Of a DNA stretch of 64,000 bases, positions 16,702 to 24,962 are shown one piece after another. The stretch spans positions 496,001 to 560,000 of the forward strand of contig NZ_MLFR01000001.1 in the NCBI RefSeq assembly GCF_002095475.1. Reading direction: 5' to 3'. Position 1 is the first letter of the stretch. The number at the start of each line of letters is the position of its first letter. A program made the translations under genes and the position numbers. This DNA is from Pantoea rwandensis. Lineage in GTDB: Bacteria > Pseudomonadota > Gammaproteobacteria > Enterobacterales > Enterobacteriaceae. The notes below the pieces were generated by a model. The model saw only the letters and a program-made list of their open reading frames with translations. It searched no databases and was not told the DNA's origin.

Positions 16702-18330
16702 TTACGCCTCCTGTGCCTGTTTAACGATGGCATCAGCGGCTTTAAAGGCGAGCGCCACCATCGTCAAGGTGCTGTTACCGCACGCGGTACTTGCCATCGC
16801 CCCGCCGCCCGGCAGGAACAGATTGCGGTGATCGTGAGCGCGACACTCGTTATCCACTACCGAATTAGCCGGGTCGTTACCCATGATGGTGCCACCCATA
16901 ATGTGCTTGCTCTGGTTGTATTGTTTAGAGAACTTCTTATCGATCGCGCCCATCGCTTCGGCAATCTTGTCAGCGATCGGTTTGGAGTAGCTCTGGTACG
17001 AACGGCGAACATAGTCGCCCACATCGTAGTGAATGGCCGGTTTCGGCAGACCGAGCCAATCCTTTTTATCACTCAGCGTCAGGCGGTTATTGGCATCAGG
17101 CAGGATCTCATGCGCCAGCACGATATCGGCGGTACAGGCGGTCATGCGGCGGATCTCTTCATCCAGTGCTTTACCCACCAGCCCTTTCTCCAGTGCGCCA
17201 AAGGTGACGAAGCGGTTGCGCGCAAAGTTGTTGAAGCGGAAGTAAGCACCAGCATGCTCAGAACGGAAATCGCCTTGCGAGGTTTCCATAATGCCGCTGT
17301 TCACCACCGGGCCTACGCCCGCCCAGTAAGGCTCATCCAGCGTCACGGTCATGGTGATTTGTGGATGGTCCATCATATTGCGACCGACCTGGTCGGAGCT
17401 ATTCGCAATGCCGTTCGGGTTGCGAGAGTCCGTAGACATCAGTAGCAGCTTTGGCGTTTCCAGCCCGTTACATGCAATGATGAACAGCTTGCCGCTGACA
17501 CGATGGGTTTGCTTGTGATGATCGTAGTAATGCACCGCTTCAATTTTGTTGCCGGCATTGGTTTCAATACGCCACACCACGGCGTTATCAAGAATGGTGG
17601 CACCTTTGGCTTCGAGCCGGGAAAGTGCAGTCGCACCATCATACTTCGCACCAACCGGACAAACCGGCACACAGTTGTTATTGGCGCAGCAGGCTGGGCG
17701 ATCGTCATAGGACATGCCGCTGTTACGGGCCTGCGCGGTAGGGATGTTGTGCAACCCCAGCTTCTCGCGCACCACTTCGGTAAAGCGTGCTTCACCTGGT
17801 CCAAACGGGAGCGCGGGCATCGGATAAGGTTTCGAACGCAGCGGTGGCCATTGCAGTGCCGGATCGTCCGGTCCGCAAATACCGAGTTTATATTCAGCAC
17901 GGGCGTAATAAGGTTCCAGCGTCTCATAATCAAACGCCCAGTCACGGCCAACCCCGTAGCGAGAATGCAATTGCATATCCGCAGGCGTTAAGCGCCAACA
18001 TGTACCCGCCCAGTGCCAGGTCGATCCGCCCGCATAGCGCACATAGCTTTGCGCATAAGAGTCTTCGCCGCTTAATTGCAGATACCCTTTGCCCGCCCCG
18101 GCGGGTTCCGGATGCGGAGCCCAATCGCGTGACGGGTAGCACTCAATCGGGTTGCCTTTGGCCGCCAAGGGTAGATTGCGATAATTTTCAACGATTTCGG
18201 CACGCGAAACGCGCGGGCCGGCTTCCAGCATTAATACCGGAATGCCGGCATCAAGCAGTTGCTCAGCGATCACCACACCGACCACGCCGGTGCCAACGAT
18301 CACCACGGGTGACTGAGAAGGAGCTGCCAT
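16702..18330 (-). CDS. GMC-family FAD subunit of membrane-bound sugar-acid dehydrogenase (set 1)
   Basis: The 542-aa protein begins with VVIVGTGVVGVVIAEQLLDAG (dinucleotide fold), then GGSTWHWAGTCWRL, the cysteine group CCANNNCVPVCP and the C-terminal HIMGGTIMG...NLFLPGGGAMASTACGNSTLTMVAL. It is paralogous to the set 2 FAD subunit but clearly diverged, as expected if one set makes 2-ketogluconate and the other 2,5-diketogluconate. Such a two-step oxidation is established for some Pantoea/Tatumella strains. The exact assignment is inference. Confidence 0.9.
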   Translation of the reverse strand: MAAPSQSPVVIVGTGVVGVVIAEQLLDAGIPVLMLEAGPRVSRAEIVENYRNLPLAAKGNPIECYPSRDWAPHPEPAGAGKGYLQLSGEDSYAQSYVRYAGGSTWHWAGTCWRLTPADMQLHSRYGVGRDWAFDYETLEPYYARAEYKLGICGPDDPALQWPPLRSKPYPMPALPFGPGEARFTEVVREKLGLHNIPTAQARNSGMSYDDRPACCANNNCVPVCPVGAKYDGATALSRLEAKGATILDNAVVWRIETNAGNKIEAVHYYDHHKQTHRVSGKLFIIACNGLETPKLLLMSTDSRNPNGIANSSDQVGRNMMDHPQITMTVTLDEPYWAGVGPVVNSGIMETSQGDFRSEHAGAYFRFNNFARNRFVTFGALEKGLVGKALDEEIRRMTACTADIVLAHEILPDANNRLTLSDKKDWLGLPKPAIHYDVGDYVRRSYQSYSKPIADKIAEAMGAIDKKFSKQYNQSKHIMGGTIMGNDPANSVVDNECRAHDHRNLFLPGGGAMASTACGNSTLTMVALAFKAADAIVKQAQEA

Positions 18331-18350
18331 TTTTTATCTTCTTTTATAGG

Positions 18351-18890
18351 TCAGAATTGCGGTACGGGGAGAACCGGTGTGTTGGTGCGCTGCCAGTTAT
18401 TTGGCCCACTGATGCCGTAAGACGGAATCGTGATGGTGTCCATCGTGGTGTGCCAGGTCAGCGCCTGTTCATAAGCGAACGCTTTTGCCGAACGTTTCGG
18501 TTCGAGGCAGCCGGAGTACCAGCCAAAGATGATCTTGTGCGCCAGTTGCTGCAAAGCACCTTCTGGAATCGCCGGGAAGAAGTCTTCAACGATCTGTGCC
18601 TTATTGGCGTTGGCAATCGCCAGCAGATGATTGAGATTTGTCATTAAATCCGGCTGTTCGAGCTCCAACAGCGCCAACATGCGCTGCCCGACCGCATCAT
18701 CCAGTTTGTGATTGACCAGAAGACGTGATATCTGCATGAAAGGAATGAAATTTTTCGACGAGTCAGCAAACGCCAAACGCGGAAGCGCCGAGGTGATCAG
18801 GCCGCCAGCCACGATCACAACGCCGGACAGTAACACTCTCCGACGTGACAACTGGACCTCGCCAAGCGGCAGGTCTTGCAACTTACTCAT
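18351..18890 (-). CDS. Small (gamma) subunit of membrane-bound sugar-acid dehydrogenase (set 1), Tat signal
   Basis: The 179-aa protein has a Tat motif SRRRVLLSG (about 15-23) and a hydrophobic stretch ending at PRLAFA. The chosen ATG has an AGGGA ribosome site eight bases upstream; fourteen codons further upstream are open but would push the Tat motif inward. The rest is like the set 2 small subunit (FGWYSGCL, LTWHTTMDTITIPSYGISGP). It is the first gene of the leftward run of six dehydrogenase genes, so the main promoter should lie in 18891-19170. Confidence 0.88.
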   Translation of the reverse strand: MSKLQDLPLGEVQLSRRRVLLSGVVIVAGGLITSALPRLAFADSSKNFIPFMQISRLLVNHKLDDAVGQRMLALLELEQPDLMTNLNHLLAIANANKAQIVEDFFPAIPEGALQQLAHKIIFGWYSGCLEPKRSAKAFAYEQALTWHTTMDTITIPSYGISGPNNWQRTNTPVLPVPQF

Positions 18891-19170
18891 GGTGTATCCC
18901 TGGTTAGTGACACGGCTCAAAACCCATCGCAAGGCGAAGGTAAAAAATCTAATTATTTTAATAACGTAACAGCACCGTCAGTTAACAATCACATAACGCA
19001 ACGTTAATCAGATGCCTTATAACGACACGGACTTTTAATATAATAAATGGTTCTTAAACAAAAGCCATACGTAATGATGTTTTAAAATCAAAAATGAGCG
19101 AAGTCGGGCATGAAAAGCTAACAACTAATCACTTCGGGTGATATAGGTCGCAATAAAGATGAGAGCAGAG

Positions 19171-19219
19171 CGATGTGCGATGTGCGATGTGCGATGTGCG
19201 ATGTGCGATGTGCGATGTG
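19171..19219. repeat. Seven tandem copies of the 7-mer CGATGTG
   Basis: Seven perfect head-to-tail copies lie in the otherwise gene-free stretch 18891-19288, between the promoter region of the dehydrogenase operon and the terminator of the next operon. Perfect identity points to recent slippage expansion. A length of 7 would change spacing but no reading frame, since no gene covers it. Confidence 0.97.
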
Positions 19220-19235
19220 CGGAATTATATTGACC

Positions 19236-19274
19236 CTAAAAAAAAGCCGCCATCCCAAAGAGACAGCGGCTTGT
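19236..19274 (-). terminator. Terminator of the inositol-like operon
   Basis: On the minus strand AAGCCGC and GCGGCTT pair and are followed by a run of eight T's, just after the isomerase gene. Confidence 0.8.
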
Positions 19275-19288
19275 AAAACAGCAGAAAC

Positions 19289-20230
19289 CTACTTGCTCAA
19301 CGTTGCATTCAGCGCATCAATTGAAGTCTGCAAGCCTGCTTCCACGCTCATGGTAAGATCTTCCATCTCCAGCGACACGTCGCCGTTGTAACCGGTCATG
19401 CGCAGTACAGAGAAGAACTCTTTCCACCACTTCAGATCCTGACCGCAACCGACTGCAACGTAGTTCCAGGTACGGGTTTTCGTGTTAGTCACCGGTTGAT
19501 ACTCCATCAAGCCGTCAACGTCTGCCAAACCACGCTCAATGCGCGCGTCCTTGCCGTGGACGTGGAACACCGCCCCTTCCAGCTTACGAGCAGCAGCAAT
19601 CGGGTCCGCGCCCATCGCGATCAGGTGCGAAGGATCGAGGTTCATGCCGATCATGTCATCCACCTCGTGACGCAGGCGCAGCAATGTCGAGGGGTTGTAC
19701 ACCAATTGACATGGGAACTCTTCAATCGCGATTTGTTCGACGCCATGCTGTTTAGCGTGCTGGACAAATTTTTTCCACCATGGAATGGCCACCTCATTCC
19801 ACTGATAGTCGACCACACCCGGCATATAATCTGGCCATGAAATCGTAGAGGTAATCCAGTTTGGCACGCGGTCTTCTGGCCCCCCACCTGGCAAGCCACT
19901 CATCATCACGATCTTTTTCACGCCCAACTTGCCTGCCAACTCAACCGCGCGATAGCTGCTTTTAGTGTGTGTCTCACCTAATTCACCCGGCGCCAACGGG
20001 TTCCCCGAGCAGTTTAGCGCCACAATGCGCATTTCACGTTCAGCCAGTTCTTGCTTGAACTTCTCCAGTTTTTCTGGCGATGCCAGCAGTTCCTCTGTTT
20101 TCACGTGCGGGCACGGTGACCATCCACCCGCCGTCATTTCTACGCCCTCAATACCGTAGCTTTTAACTTTATCCAGCATCGCCGCGAAAGGTAAATCCGC
20201 CAGAACGTCAGTACATAATGCAAGCTTCAT
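19289..20230 (-). CDS. Sugar phosphate isomerase/epimerase-like TIM-barrel protein
   Basis: The 313-aa protein belongs to the AP endonuclease 2/xylose isomerase-like TIM-barrel family (IolE/IolH relatives). Metal-ligand motifs are visible: IEEFPCQLVYNPST, MNLDPSHLIAMGADP, VFHVHGKDAR and the final DVSLEMED. Family members are inosose dehydratases, epimerases or isomerases acting on inositol or keto-sugars. It is the last gene of an operon with a Gfo/Idh dehydrogenase and a sugar porter, which suggests catabolism of a cyclitol or rare sugar. The reaction cannot be named. Confidence 0.85.
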   Translation of the reverse strand: MKLALCTDVLADLPFAAMLDKVKSYGIEGVEMTAGGWSPCPHVKTEELLASPEKLEKFKQELAEREMRIVALNCSGNPLAPGELGETHTKSSYRAVELAGKLGVKKIVMMSGLPGGGPEDRVPNWITSTISWPDYMPGVVDYQWNEVAIPWWKKFVQHAKQHGVEQIAIEEFPCQLVYNPSTLLRLRHEVDDMIGMNLDPSHLIAMGADPIAAARKLEGAVFHVHGKDARIERGLADVDGLMEYQPVTNTKTRTWNYVAVGCGQDLKWWKEFFSVLRMTGYNGDVSLEMEDLTMSVEAGLQTSIDALNATLSK

Positions 20231-20257
20231 TGTTTAATCCTTCATCTGGTGCGTAAA

Positions 20258-20686
20258 TCACGCTTTCTCAAATTGTTCGATAAATTCTTGTTTGGTTTTT
20301 GCATTGGCTAATAACGTCGTTTTCACTTCATCGCCAAGCAAATTGGCAATATCAGCCAACAGTGGAATATGTTCATTTTCGGTTGCCGCTACAGCAACGA
20401 CGACAAACACCACTTTTCCAGCACCCCAACTCACACCATTTGGAAATTGGAAAACCTGATATCCGGTTTTAATCACTTGATCGAGGTTCTCTTTCGCACA
20501 ATGAGGGAAAGCAATACCCGCCCCAATATAAGTAGAGATGCTTCTTTCACGCGCTAACATGCCATTGATAAAACCCGGTTTTACATAACCGGCCTGCTCT
20601 AACGCCTTTGCGGCAATCTCAATGGCTTGGTTTTTATTGGCTGCCCGACATTGCAAATGCAGCGCATCTTCCGTCAGTTTCAACAT
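20258..20686 (-). CDS. Orphan PTS EIIA domain protein (fructose/mannitol type)
   Basis: This 142-aa single-domain protein has the EIIA-Mtl/Fru fold, with the phosphorylatable histidine in GIAFPHC, followed by IPLLADIANLL. The ATG six bases after GAGGA was preferred to the ATG directly after it. No EIIB or EIIC is encoded nearby; the neighbours are an MFS porter, a dehydrogenase and an isomerase. It may therefore regulate rather than transport, for instance by phosphorylation-dependent control of the porter or enzymes, or it may supply phosphate to a distant EIIBC. The family is sure; the role is open. Confidence 0.87.
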   Translation of the reverse strand: MLKLTEDALHLQCRAANKNQAIEIAAKALEQAGYVKPGFINGMLARERSISTYIGAGIAFPHCAKENLDQVIKTGYQVFQFPNGVSWGAGKVVFVVVAVAATENEHIPLLADIANLLGDEVKTTLLANAKTKQEFIEQFEKA

Positions 20687-20717
20687 CGTCATTCCTCACT
20701 TTCCGCGAGAAGTTAGG

Positions 20718-21731
20718 TTATAAGCGATAAAGCGCTGGCTGCTCTGGAATCACCACGCCATGTTTTTCGCCATCTTTCAGGGAGGCCAGACCGGCATCAC
20801 AGACCAGCGCGACGACGTAGCCATCCCAGGAGGAAGGGCCGCTCATTTCGCGTCCATCACGCACGCTGTCAACAAAGTGCTGAACCTCACGATCGTAAGC
20901 CGTTGCAAAACGTTCCATGCAAGATTGCGCAATGTGCTGGGCATTGCCGTTAAGTGAACGGGTGCTGATGAACTGTTGCTCCGTCAAGGCGGCAATAGCA
21001 TTTTCGCCGATCACCTCGCAGCGGATGTCGTAACCGTAGTGGCAGTTCACAAACAGTTCATCGTCAATACGAACACCGGATTCGGTTTCGAAGATCACAA
21101 TCAGCGGATCCTGCAAGTGCGGCAATGCCCGGCTGGTTTTCTTACGCGGCTTGTCTACACGCACAGACGTGATGTTTTCGTTCAACAAATAGCGAATGAT
21201 GTCGATTTCGTGAGTGGCGGAGTCGTTAACCGCCATCTCAAGCGTGTAGCTCTCTGGCACAGACGGATTACGGTGAGCACAGTGAATCAACATGATGTCG
21301 CCCAACGCACCACCCTCAATTGACTGCTTCAGCGCCTGATAACCCGGGTCAAAACGACGCATAAAGCCCAATTGTAAAAGGCGCTTACCCGCTTTAACTT
21401 CTGCATCAATAATTTCTTTCGATTCATCAGCCGTTGGTGTCAGCGGTTTCTCGCAGAATACTGGCTTGCCCGCTTTAAAGGCCGCCAAAATTTGCGCTTT
21501 GTGTACCGGACCAATTGAGCAGATAAATACTGCATCGACCAATTCGGAATTGATCATCTCTTCCGCATCATAAAACGCGGTGGCACCATATTCGTTGGCC
21601 ACAGCATCGGCTGTTGTGTGGTTAATATCGCAAACAGCGGTGACTTGTGCGCCGGAAATAACATCGTGGAAGCGTTTCAGATGGTCCCGGCCAATCATGC
21701 CCAGACCAATTAAGCCGATTTTGACTGTCAT
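20718..21731 (-). CDS. Gfo/Idh/MocA-family dehydrogenase, inositol 2-dehydrogenase-like
   Basis: The 337-aa protein has the N-terminal Rossmann motif GLIGLGMIGRDH, the family's FCEKPLT motif with the catalytic lysine, and a MRRFDPGYQALK-IEGGALGDI region typical of myo-inositol 2-dehydrogenases (IolG). An AGGATAG ribosome site lies eight bases before the ATG. It oxidises a cyclitol or sugar with NAD(P)+. Neighbours in the same leftward operon, the sugar porter upstream and the IolE-like isomerase downstream, support cyclitol catabolism, but no other iol genes (iolB, C, D) are present in the window. Confidence 0.87.
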   Translation of the reverse strand: MTVKIGLIGLGMIGRDHLKRFHDVISGAQVTAVCDINHTTADAVANEYGATAFYDAEEMINSELVDAVFICSIGPVHKAQILAAFKAGKPVFCEKPLTPTADESKEIIDAEVKAGKRLLQLGFMRRFDPGYQALKQSIEGGALGDIMLIHCAHRNPSVPESYTLEMAVNDSATHEIDIIRYLLNENITSVRVDKPRKKTSRALPHLQDPLIVIFETESGVRIDDELFVNCHYGYDIRCEVIGENAIAALTEQQFISTRSLNGNAQHIAQSCMERFATAYDREVQHFVDSVRDGREMSGPSSWDGYVVALVCDAGLASLKDGEKHGVVIPEQPALYRL

Positions 21732-21746
21732 TTATCTATCCTCAAG

Positions 21747-23156
21747 TTAAAAACGAAATTTCTTTTCAATCTGTTCTAAAGTCAGGCCACGCGTTTCTGG
21801 CAAATATTTCACCAGTAGAATAAGCATGATGACGTTGGTAGCACCGAAGAAGCCGAAGGTCATGCCGCCACCGTAATGGCCAAGCAAATAAGGGAAGATC
21901 GATTGGATCATAAAGTCGAAGATCCACAGGCCAAATACCGCAAAGCCCATGCCGACACCACGCATTCTTAATGGATAGATTTCCGCTAACATCAGCCAGA
22001 ATACCGGCGCAATCCAACCCTGCATAAACACCAGGAATACCAACATCAAGCCAAGAATGACGTAAGGTGCGTTAGCGAAATTGGCATGCAGCGTATCAAC
22101 GCCGTTAATGGTTTCAGTGTGGAAGAATAATTTGAACGCCAAGCCAATCAACACCAAGCTTACGGTGACCCCTGCCTGACCGGTGAAAAACATTTTACGG
22201 CGTGAATGCTTACCTATCAACGCCATGCCCAGCAGCGTCGCCAATACCGAAATAATACCGTTTGCCACTGCGCCGGTTACCGCTGCAGCGTCACCCAGCC
22301 CCGTGGCTTTCAGCACGGTGGGTGCGTAATACATGATGGTGTTTACCCCAGTCACACGCGTGGCGAGGACGATCATCAAACCAATCAATACCAGCTGTAT
22401 CACCCAACGGTTTTTTAATTCGGCGAAGAGATTAAATTTCACCTCGTCAGCTTTAACGATCTGCTGAATTTCCTTCACTTCACGATCGACCTCTTCAGGC
22501 AGACGTAATGTCTTCAATACTTTGACCGCTTTTTCAGTTTCTCCACGGCGAATAAAGAAGCGTGGTGACTCTGGCATCATTAGCATGCCGAACCACAACA
22601 AAGCACCCGGCAGTGCGGGAATCGCCAGCATGATGCGCCAGTTGTGCTGCATCTCTGGATAGAGGTTCACGATCGCCGCATTAACGGAATAGGCCAGGAA
22701 TTGACCGGTCACGATCATGAGTTCATTAACCGTCACCAAGCGTTCACGCTGGTCGGCTCGCGCTAACTCGGAAATATAAATGGGAACCGTTACCGAAGCA
22801 CATCCCACCGCTAAGCCCAGAATAAATCGGGCCACGATCATCGAGGGTACATCCCAGGCAAATGCCGTTCCTAATGCGCCAAACATAAAGATAGCGGCGA
22901 CCCATAACAGATTTTTGCGCCGGCCCTGTTTATCCGATAAATAACCACCAAACAGTGAACCTAATGCTGCGCCAAATAACAGGAAAGAGGTGATAAAACC
23001 TTCCTGTGTTGGCGTCAGATTTAAATCATATTTCATAAATATCAGCGCACCTGAAATAACGCCGGTATCGTAACCGAAGCATAAACCACCAATCGTTGAA
23101 ACGATGGTGATTAACCGCATACGCTGAGGATTTTGCAGGTTAGTTTTATTATACAT
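21747..23156 (-). CDS. MFS sugar porter (XylE/GalP/IolT-like)
   Basis: The 469-aa carrier has twelve predicted helices and the sugar porter signatures: GYDTGVISGAL in helix 1, GGYLSDKQGRRK between helices 2 and 3, PESPRF after helix 6, and PETRGLTLEQIE at the C-terminus. It is a proton-coupled importer for a hexose, pentose or inositol. It heads the operon with dehydrogenase, EIIA and isomerase genes, each separated by about 15-30 bp. Substrate is inferred from those neighbours only. Confidence 0.9.
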   Translation of the reverse strand: MYNKTNLQNPQRMRLITIVSTIGGLCFGYDTGVISGALIFMKYDLNLTPTQEGFITSFLLFGAALGSLFGGYLSDKQGRRKNLLWVAAIFMFGALGTAFAWDVPSMIVARFILGLAVGCASVTVPIYISELARADQRERLVTVNELMIVTGQFLAYSVNAAIVNLYPEMQHNWRIMLAIPALPGALLWFGMLMMPESPRFFIRRGETEKAVKVLKTLRLPEEVDREVKEIQQIVKADEVKFNLFAELKNRWVIQLVLIGLMIVLATRVTGVNTIMYYAPTVLKATGLGDAAAVTGAVANGIISVLATLLGMALIGKHSRRKMFFTGQAGVTVSLVLIGLAFKLFFHTETINGVDTLHANFANAPYVILGLMLVFLVFMQGWIAPVFWLMLAEIYPLRMRGVGMGFAVFGLWIFDFMIQSIFPYLLGHYGGGMTFGFFGATNVIMLILLVKYLPETRGLTLEQIEKKFRF

Positions 23157-23911
23157 AGCTGTTCCATCTGGTTGTAAGGTAACACCGTTGCAAGCCGTAT
23201 TTTTGGTCAGTTGTCGCTGAGGAATTTTACGCAGCCTGAATCAGAACATTTATTTAATGCACAACATAGTTATTGTTATTTTCCTGGCCTCGCTGAACGC
23301 GCTGCCAGTCCCCTTCTCGTTACGACAACGTTATATCAAAGTGAATTTCAAAAACCAGCCACTCTCAGTTTCGAGATTTAACAGCGTGCGAGAGATCATA
23401 TATTCCACTACAAAATCACCTAAACAAGTGATTGGCATCACGTTGTAGGTATTGTTTGTTGACATAACAAGAATAGAGACAAGGAAAATCAGTCTATTTT
23501 TCATCTTTTTGTTAATTTGCTTCACATCGTCTATGGCACACCTTCAATGGCACTTATCGTCAGTGCTTTCGCTACTTTTGTCTTTCAATCTTATTGGATA
23601 CCGCAATTTTGATGATATTTTCATTTTAGCTGCCAATTTATCCTTAATAAGTGAAAGTGCATGAACCTCAGCGCATCATCATGCATCGCTGGCATTTAAT
23701 GCTCGAATGAATTTTGATCAAAATAAAAGTGTGATGGCGATCAAGTTTGTAGTTAAGCCAAACGTCATCAAAGCAAAAACCAGCACTCGGCACAGTCTTT
23801 AACTTTTCAACGCCTTATCAGTCAATGAGTTAAATAACGGTAAAAAGCAAAATTGATGATTACGAGGCTGAAAACTAATGCAAGAATAGCGCTATAACAA
23901 CAGGAGCTACC
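23157..23911. other. 755-bp AT-rich divergent intergenic region
   Basis: No convincing gene is present; the short frames here lack ribosome sites and family features. A CRP-like site, TGTGA-N6-TCAAG with an A/T frame (23730-23745), lies about 170 bp before the AraC gene. The region is unusually long for a divergent promoter pair and would hold both operon promoters and AraC-type operators. I see no clear RNA hairpin or attenuator. Confidence 0.5.
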
Positions 23912-24790
23912 ATGATTACCTTTTGCATAAATCAACATCCCTCCGCCCGCGGTTTCGACAATAGTTTGCGTCCGCGCCTGGCGTTTATGTGCAAAGCAGA
24001 AGGTAAAGAAGAGGCCATTCCTCGCGTCATGCACAAGCATGATGACCGCTTTGAAGTGATGTTCATTCGCTCAGGCAGTGGCATCTATAACATTGATGGC
24101 CGTGGCTATAACGTTAAGCAAGGCGATATCATGTTGTTCAACGCGAATGTCCTCCATGACGAAAGCCCTGATGCATCAGAGGATTTATTGATCTTCAGCT
24201 GCGGTGTCGAACAACTTAAGGTTGATGGCTTGCCTCTCAATGTTCTCACCACACGAGCCCAACCTGCCGTGATGCCCAGCGGTGAGTTTTATGATGAAAT
24301 TTGCCAGTTATTTGATCAGATGTGGGCGCACGTTAACAGCAAACGTCTCTACAGTGCCGAAATCGGCGATAACTTACTGAGCGTACTGTTATTACTGTGC
24401 CGCAATATCTGGATGGAAAACAAACAAGAGCAGGAGAGCAATAACACCCTGCTGGGACAACGCATCAAAGATTACATTGATAATCACTACAAAGAAGATA
24501 TTGCTCTGAGTTCGATCACCGCTGCCTTAAATATGAATCAATTTTACCTGGCGCACGTATTCAAAGACTACTCGGGTTATTCCCCCAAACAATATCAGAC
24601 GCGTCGCCGAATTGGCGAGGCGCAAAATTTGTTATTGAGCACCAGTCTGGGTGTCACTGAGGTGGCTAACGCTGTCGGTTACGATAACGTCAATAACTTC
24701 CATCGCATCTTTCATAATCTTGTCGGCATTCCACCTGCACGCTATAAAAAATTCTGGCTAACGGGAGAAATGACACAGATTAAACAGTAA
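23912..24790 (+). CDS. AraC-family regulator of the inositol-like operon
   Basis: The 292-aa protein has an N-terminal cupin domain (HKHDDRFEVMFIRSGSG, about 41-57, a typical ligand pocket strand) and a C-terminal double helix-turn-helix (about 190-285) with the signature VTEVANAVGYDNVNNFHRIFHNLVGIPPARYKK. An ACAGGAGCTACC ribosome site fixes the ATG. It is divergent from the sugar porter operon over a 755-bp region, so it is probably its activator. Ligand unknown. Confidence 0.88.
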   Translation: MITFCINQHPSARGFDNSLRPRLAFMCKAEGKEEAIPRVMHKHDDRFEVMFIRSGSGIYNIDGRGYNVKQGDIMLFNANVLHDESPDASEDLLIFSCGVEQLKVDGLPLNVLTTRAQPAVMPSGEFYDEICQLFDQMWAHVNSKRLYSAEIGDNLLSVLLLLCRNIWMENKQEQESNNTLLGQRIKDYIDNHYKEDIALSSITAALNMNQFYLAHVFKDYSGYSPKQYQTRRRIGEAQNLLLSTSLGVTEVANAVGYDNVNNFHRIFHNLVGIPPARYKKFWLTGEMTQIKQ

Positions 24791-24871
24791 AGGAATACAT
24801 AATTACTGCAATATCTTCCCGTAAGGCAACTGATGAGCGGGCTGTCAGACTTCTCTCGGGTGTACAGATTA

Positions 24872-24907
24872 AAAAGGCTGCCTTTCGTAAAGAAAGACAG
24901 CCTTACT
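24872..24907. terminator. Hairpin between AraC gene and YncE-like gene
   Basis: AAGGCTG and CAGCCTT form the base of the stem, extended by CTTTC/GAAAG, with A's and T's on both sides. It serves two convergent genes. Confidence 0.7.
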
Positions 24908-24962
24908 TTAACAGGACGTTACTTGATAAGTCTTAGATCAAACAACCTCCCCTGTTTAACAT

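Noticed and set aside
19171-19219. CRISPR-like array of short repeats
   Set aside because: The repeats are 7 bp, contiguous, without spacers, and no cas gene is near. This is a tandem repeat.
23257-23664. Short open frames in the 755-bp region as small genes
   Set aside because: They overlap on both strands, lack ribosome sites and show no family features.
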